From the NCBI GenBank assembly GCA_030263615.1, contig SZPH01000024.1, positions 1 through 41,699 on the forward strand: a DNA stretch of 41,699 nt, read 5' to 3'. This DNA comes from Villigracilis sp900696595. Lineage in GTDB: Bacteria > Chloroflexota > Anaerolineae > Anaerolineales > Villigracilaceae. The position numbers were made by a program, and so were the translations under genes. How positions within the stretch are numbered: position 1 is the first letter of the stretch; each line of letters begins with the position of its first letter. The notes beneath the pieces were generated by a model that worked only from the letters and a program-made list of their open reading frames with translations, had not been told where the DNA came from and searched no databases. This document shows, in pieces, positions 39,725 through 41,699 of the stretch.

Positions 39725-41699
39725 TCACTCCCCCGTCGGCGCCCAGATATTCTTCACCTGCGTCGCCTCATGCAGGAACTCATGCCCTTCGCCCTGCTCG
39801 CGATCCATCCAATCGCGCGGCAGTCCGTAGCCGACCCACGTCCTCTTCATGTTGGCGGCGGACTCGTACTCCACCCAGTAACTGCCCTCCGCCGAGCCAA
39901 AGTACCAGACTGCGTCCACGTCTTCGTGCTGGACGAGAGTCTTGGTCAGGTGGTCGCGGTCGCCGGTGACGATGTTGACCACGCCGCCAGGCACGTCGGA
40001 CGTGTCCAACACCTGATAAAAATCCGTCGCGCTCAACGGGAAGCGCTGGCTGGGGATCATCACCACGGTGTTGCCGCGCGCAATTGCAGGCGCCATCAGC
40101 GAGGCGAATCCCAACAGCGGGTACTCGTCGGGACAGGCGATTCCGATTACGCCCACAGGCTCGTTCACAGCCACTGTGATTCCGCGCAGGGTGGTCTCCT
40201 GCACGACCCCGCCATATTTATCCGCCCACGCCGCGTATGTGAAGAGGCGCTCCACCGCCGCGTCCACTTCGGCTTGCGCGGACTTTTGCGCGCGCCCCGT
40301 CATCGCGACGATTCGCTTCGCAAACTCGCTATTGCGCGCGTCGAGATTTTCGGCAATGAAATACAGAATCTGCGACCGGTTATACCCGTGCCGCATCGCC
40401 CATCCCTGTTTGGCGACGATGACCGCGTGCGCGGCTTCGACTGCATCGCGAATATCTTTTCGATTCCCATCGCCGACCTGCCCGACGACCTTTCCCTTCA
40501 CGCCGAGTATCGTGGTTGTGTATGCGCCATCGGGGCGGACTTGTTTGCCGCCGATGTACATTTTGGGAGTGCGATCTATCGGCGGAAGCGAACCTCCATT
40601 TGCCCGGCCAGCCCCGGGTCGCGCCGGACCCGGGGGGGTGTGCTCGCCCCAGGCTTTTTTCTCCGCTGGAACGTTCGCCGCGTCGAGTCTCATCCCCGAC
40701 AAATCGGGCTGCGGTCTCTCCATCCACTTCGGTCTCACATATTCGAATAAGCCTTCGCGTCCGCCCTCGCGCCCGAATCCCGATTCGCGATAGCCGCCGA
40801 ATCCCGCCGCCGCGTCGAACACGTTGTGACAGTTGACCCACATCGCGCCCGCTTTGATCTTGCTTGCCGCGTCGAGCGCGAGGTTGATGTTGTCGCTCCA
40901 CACGCTGCCGCCGAGTCCGTAGCGCGTGTTGTTTGCGAGTTCAATCGCTTCGCCTGGAGTTCTAAACGTCAATGACACAAGCACGGGACCAAAGATTTCC
41001 TCCTGCACAGTGGAGGCGGCTGGGTCGAGCCCGGTGATGAGAGTCGGCTTATAGAAGAGTCCCTTTGCAGGCAGGGGGATGTCGGGCTGAAAAACTTCGC
41101 CGCCCTCTTTTTCGCCAGTCTTCACCCAATGATCCACCGCTTCCCATTGACTCTTGTCCACGATGGCGCCCATGTCAATGGCTTTGTCGAGCGAGTCGCC
41201 GACGCGCAGATGACTCATGCGCGTTTTCAATTTTTGGATGAAGCGCGGCGCGATGTTCTCCTGGACGATGAGTCTTGATCCCGCGCAACAAACCTGACCT
41301 TGATTGAACCAGATCGCATCCACCACGCCCTCAACCGCCGCGTCCAAATCGGCGTCTTCGAACACGACGACGGGACTCTTGCCCCCCAACTCCAGCGAGA
41401 TCTTTTTCCCCGTCCCCGCCGTGAGTTGACGCAGTGTGCGCCCGATCTCGGTCGAACCTGTGAAGGCGATCTTGTCCACGTCGGGGTGCGTGACGATCAT
41501 CTCGCCCGCCATGCCGCTGCCAGTGATGATGTTGACCACGCCTGGCGGAAGTCCCGCCTCAGCGACGACCTCCGCGAACAACAGCGCGCTCAACCGCGTA
41601 TACGAGGCGGGTTTCAGCACAACGGTATTTCCCATCGCGATGGCGGGCGCGATCTTCCACGCCAGCATCATCAACGGGAAGTTCCACGGGATGATCTGC
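39725..41699 (-). CDS. two-domain aldehyde dehydrogenase, ALDH16-like (partial, N-terminus outside the window)
   Basis: 658 codons are visible; the frame continues past the window edge with IIPWNFPL, a classic internal ALDH element, so the true start is upstream. Domain 1 holds the catalytic part: the general-base Glu in ELGGKSP and the nucleophile Cys in NQGQVCCAGSR, plus EEIFGPV and a GGYRESGFGREGG end. A Pro/Gly/Ala-rich linker (around 40565-40680) leads to domain 2, a second ALDH fold starting MYIGGKQVRPDG, with NEPVGVIGIACPDEYPLL but no catalytic Cys. One active and one inactive ALDH domain in tandem is the ALDH16 plan. It would oxidise an aldehyde with NAD(P)+; betaine aldehyde is tempting next to the choline-lipid gene but is not shown. 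Confidence 0.88.
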   Translation of the reverse strand, partial: QIIPWNFPLMMLAWKIAPAIAMGNTVVLKPASYTRLSALLFAEVVAEAGLPPGVVNIITGSGMAGEMIVTHPDVDKIAFTGSTEIGRTLRQLTAGTGKKISLELGGKSPVVVFEDADLDAAVEGVVDAIWFNQGQVCCAGSRLIVQENIAPRFIQKLKTRMSHLRVGDSLDKAIDMGAIVDKSQWEAVDHWVKTGEKEGGEVFQPDIPLPAKGLFYKPTLITGLDPAASTVQEEIFGPVLVSLTFRTPGEAIELANNTRYGLGGSVWSDNINLALDAASKIKAGAMWVNCHNVFDAAAGFGGYRESGFGREGGREGLFEYVRPKWMERPQPDLSGMRLDAANVPAEKKAWGEHTPPGPARPGAGRANGGSLPPIDRTPKMYIGGKQVRPDGAYTTTILGVKGKVVGQVGDGNRKDIRDAVEAAHAVIVAKQGWAMRHGYNRSQILYFIAENLDARNSEFAKRIVAMTGRAQKSAQAEVDAAVERLFTYAAWADKYGGVVQETTLRGITVAVNEPVGVIGIACPDEYPLLGFASLMAPAIARGNTVVMIPSQRFPLSATDFYQVLDTSDVPGGVVNIVTGDRDHLTKTLVQHEDVDAVWYFGSAEGSYWVEYESAANMKRTWVGYGLPRDWMDREQGEGHEFLHEATQVKNIWAPTGE
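40612..40635. repeat. GC-rich perfect inverted repeat inside the ALDH linker
   Basis: CCCCGGGTC and GACCCGGGG form 9-bp perfect arms around a 6-nt GCGCCG spacer. It falls in the part of the reading frame that encodes the flexible Pro/Gly/Ala linker between the two ALDH domains. This would fit a small palindromic element inserted where extra residues are tolerated, but it could also arise from biased GC-rich linker codons. Confidence 0.6.

Noticed and set aside
39677..40750. 357-codon plus-strand open frame antisense to the aldehyde dehydrogenase
   Set aside because: The minus strand carries conserved ALDH motifs across the same bases; the plus frame has no family features.

Overview
The window is a compact bacterial chromosome segment, rich in G and C, with no mobile element, rRNA or CRISPR array. 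Chloroflexota, class Anaerolineae, is the most likely source. This is an inference from the large number of membrane GAF proteins, an actinobacterial-style prenyl synthase and general protein style; no marker gene proves it.

Layout: (1) 1-1255, the last codons of a possible upstream gene, a promoter and a polyprenyl (GGPP-type) synthase. (2) 1288-1434, a tRNA-Gly(CCC) with a consensus promoter and its own terminator. (3) 1439-33846, about 32 kb of co-directional genes with gaps of 0-35 bp and many overlaps, probably one operon: two single-domain response regulators, eleven membrane-anchored GAF proteins with no kinase domain, a ParA/MinD-type ATPase, one soluble hybrid histidine kinase (GAF, PAS, GAF, HisKA, HATPase, REC, REC), a threonine-synthase-like enzyme fused to a receiver, and an EamA-type exporter. 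(4) 33868-34767 on the minus strand, a response regulator with a degenerate GGDEF-like output. (5) 34893-38537, a YqeC-MocA fusion, a second MocA-like nucleotidyltransferase, a lipid kinase and a PlsC acyltransferase. (6) 38552-41699 on the minus strand, a GNAT acetyltransferase, a phosphatidylcholine-synthase-like enzyme and a two-domain ALDH16-type aldehyde dehydrogenase cut by the window end.

The interesting system is region 3. Eleven paralogous membrane sensors share a coiled coil, a conserved GAF domain, a shortened second GAF and the same ~45-residue C-terminal tail, but vary at the input end: six-helix membrane domains, periplasmic sensor plus HAMP, or both in series. None can phosphorylate anything alone. 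The only kinase in the operon is a soluble hybrid protein with no membrane segment. Its N-terminus is the C-terminal half of a GAF domain, while every sensor tail looks like the N-terminal half. I propose that the sensors form a mixed membrane array which feeds one shared kinase through GAF contacts, that the ParA-like ATPase positions or partitions the array, and that five receivers (two free, two on the kinase, one on a PLP enzyme) take the phosphoryl signal. No DNA-binding output domain is present. One sensor carries the residue pattern of amino-acid-binding dCACHE domains, which fits the PLP enzyme and a possible amino-acid exporter downstream. The assembly and wiring are inference; the domain layout is visible in the sequence.
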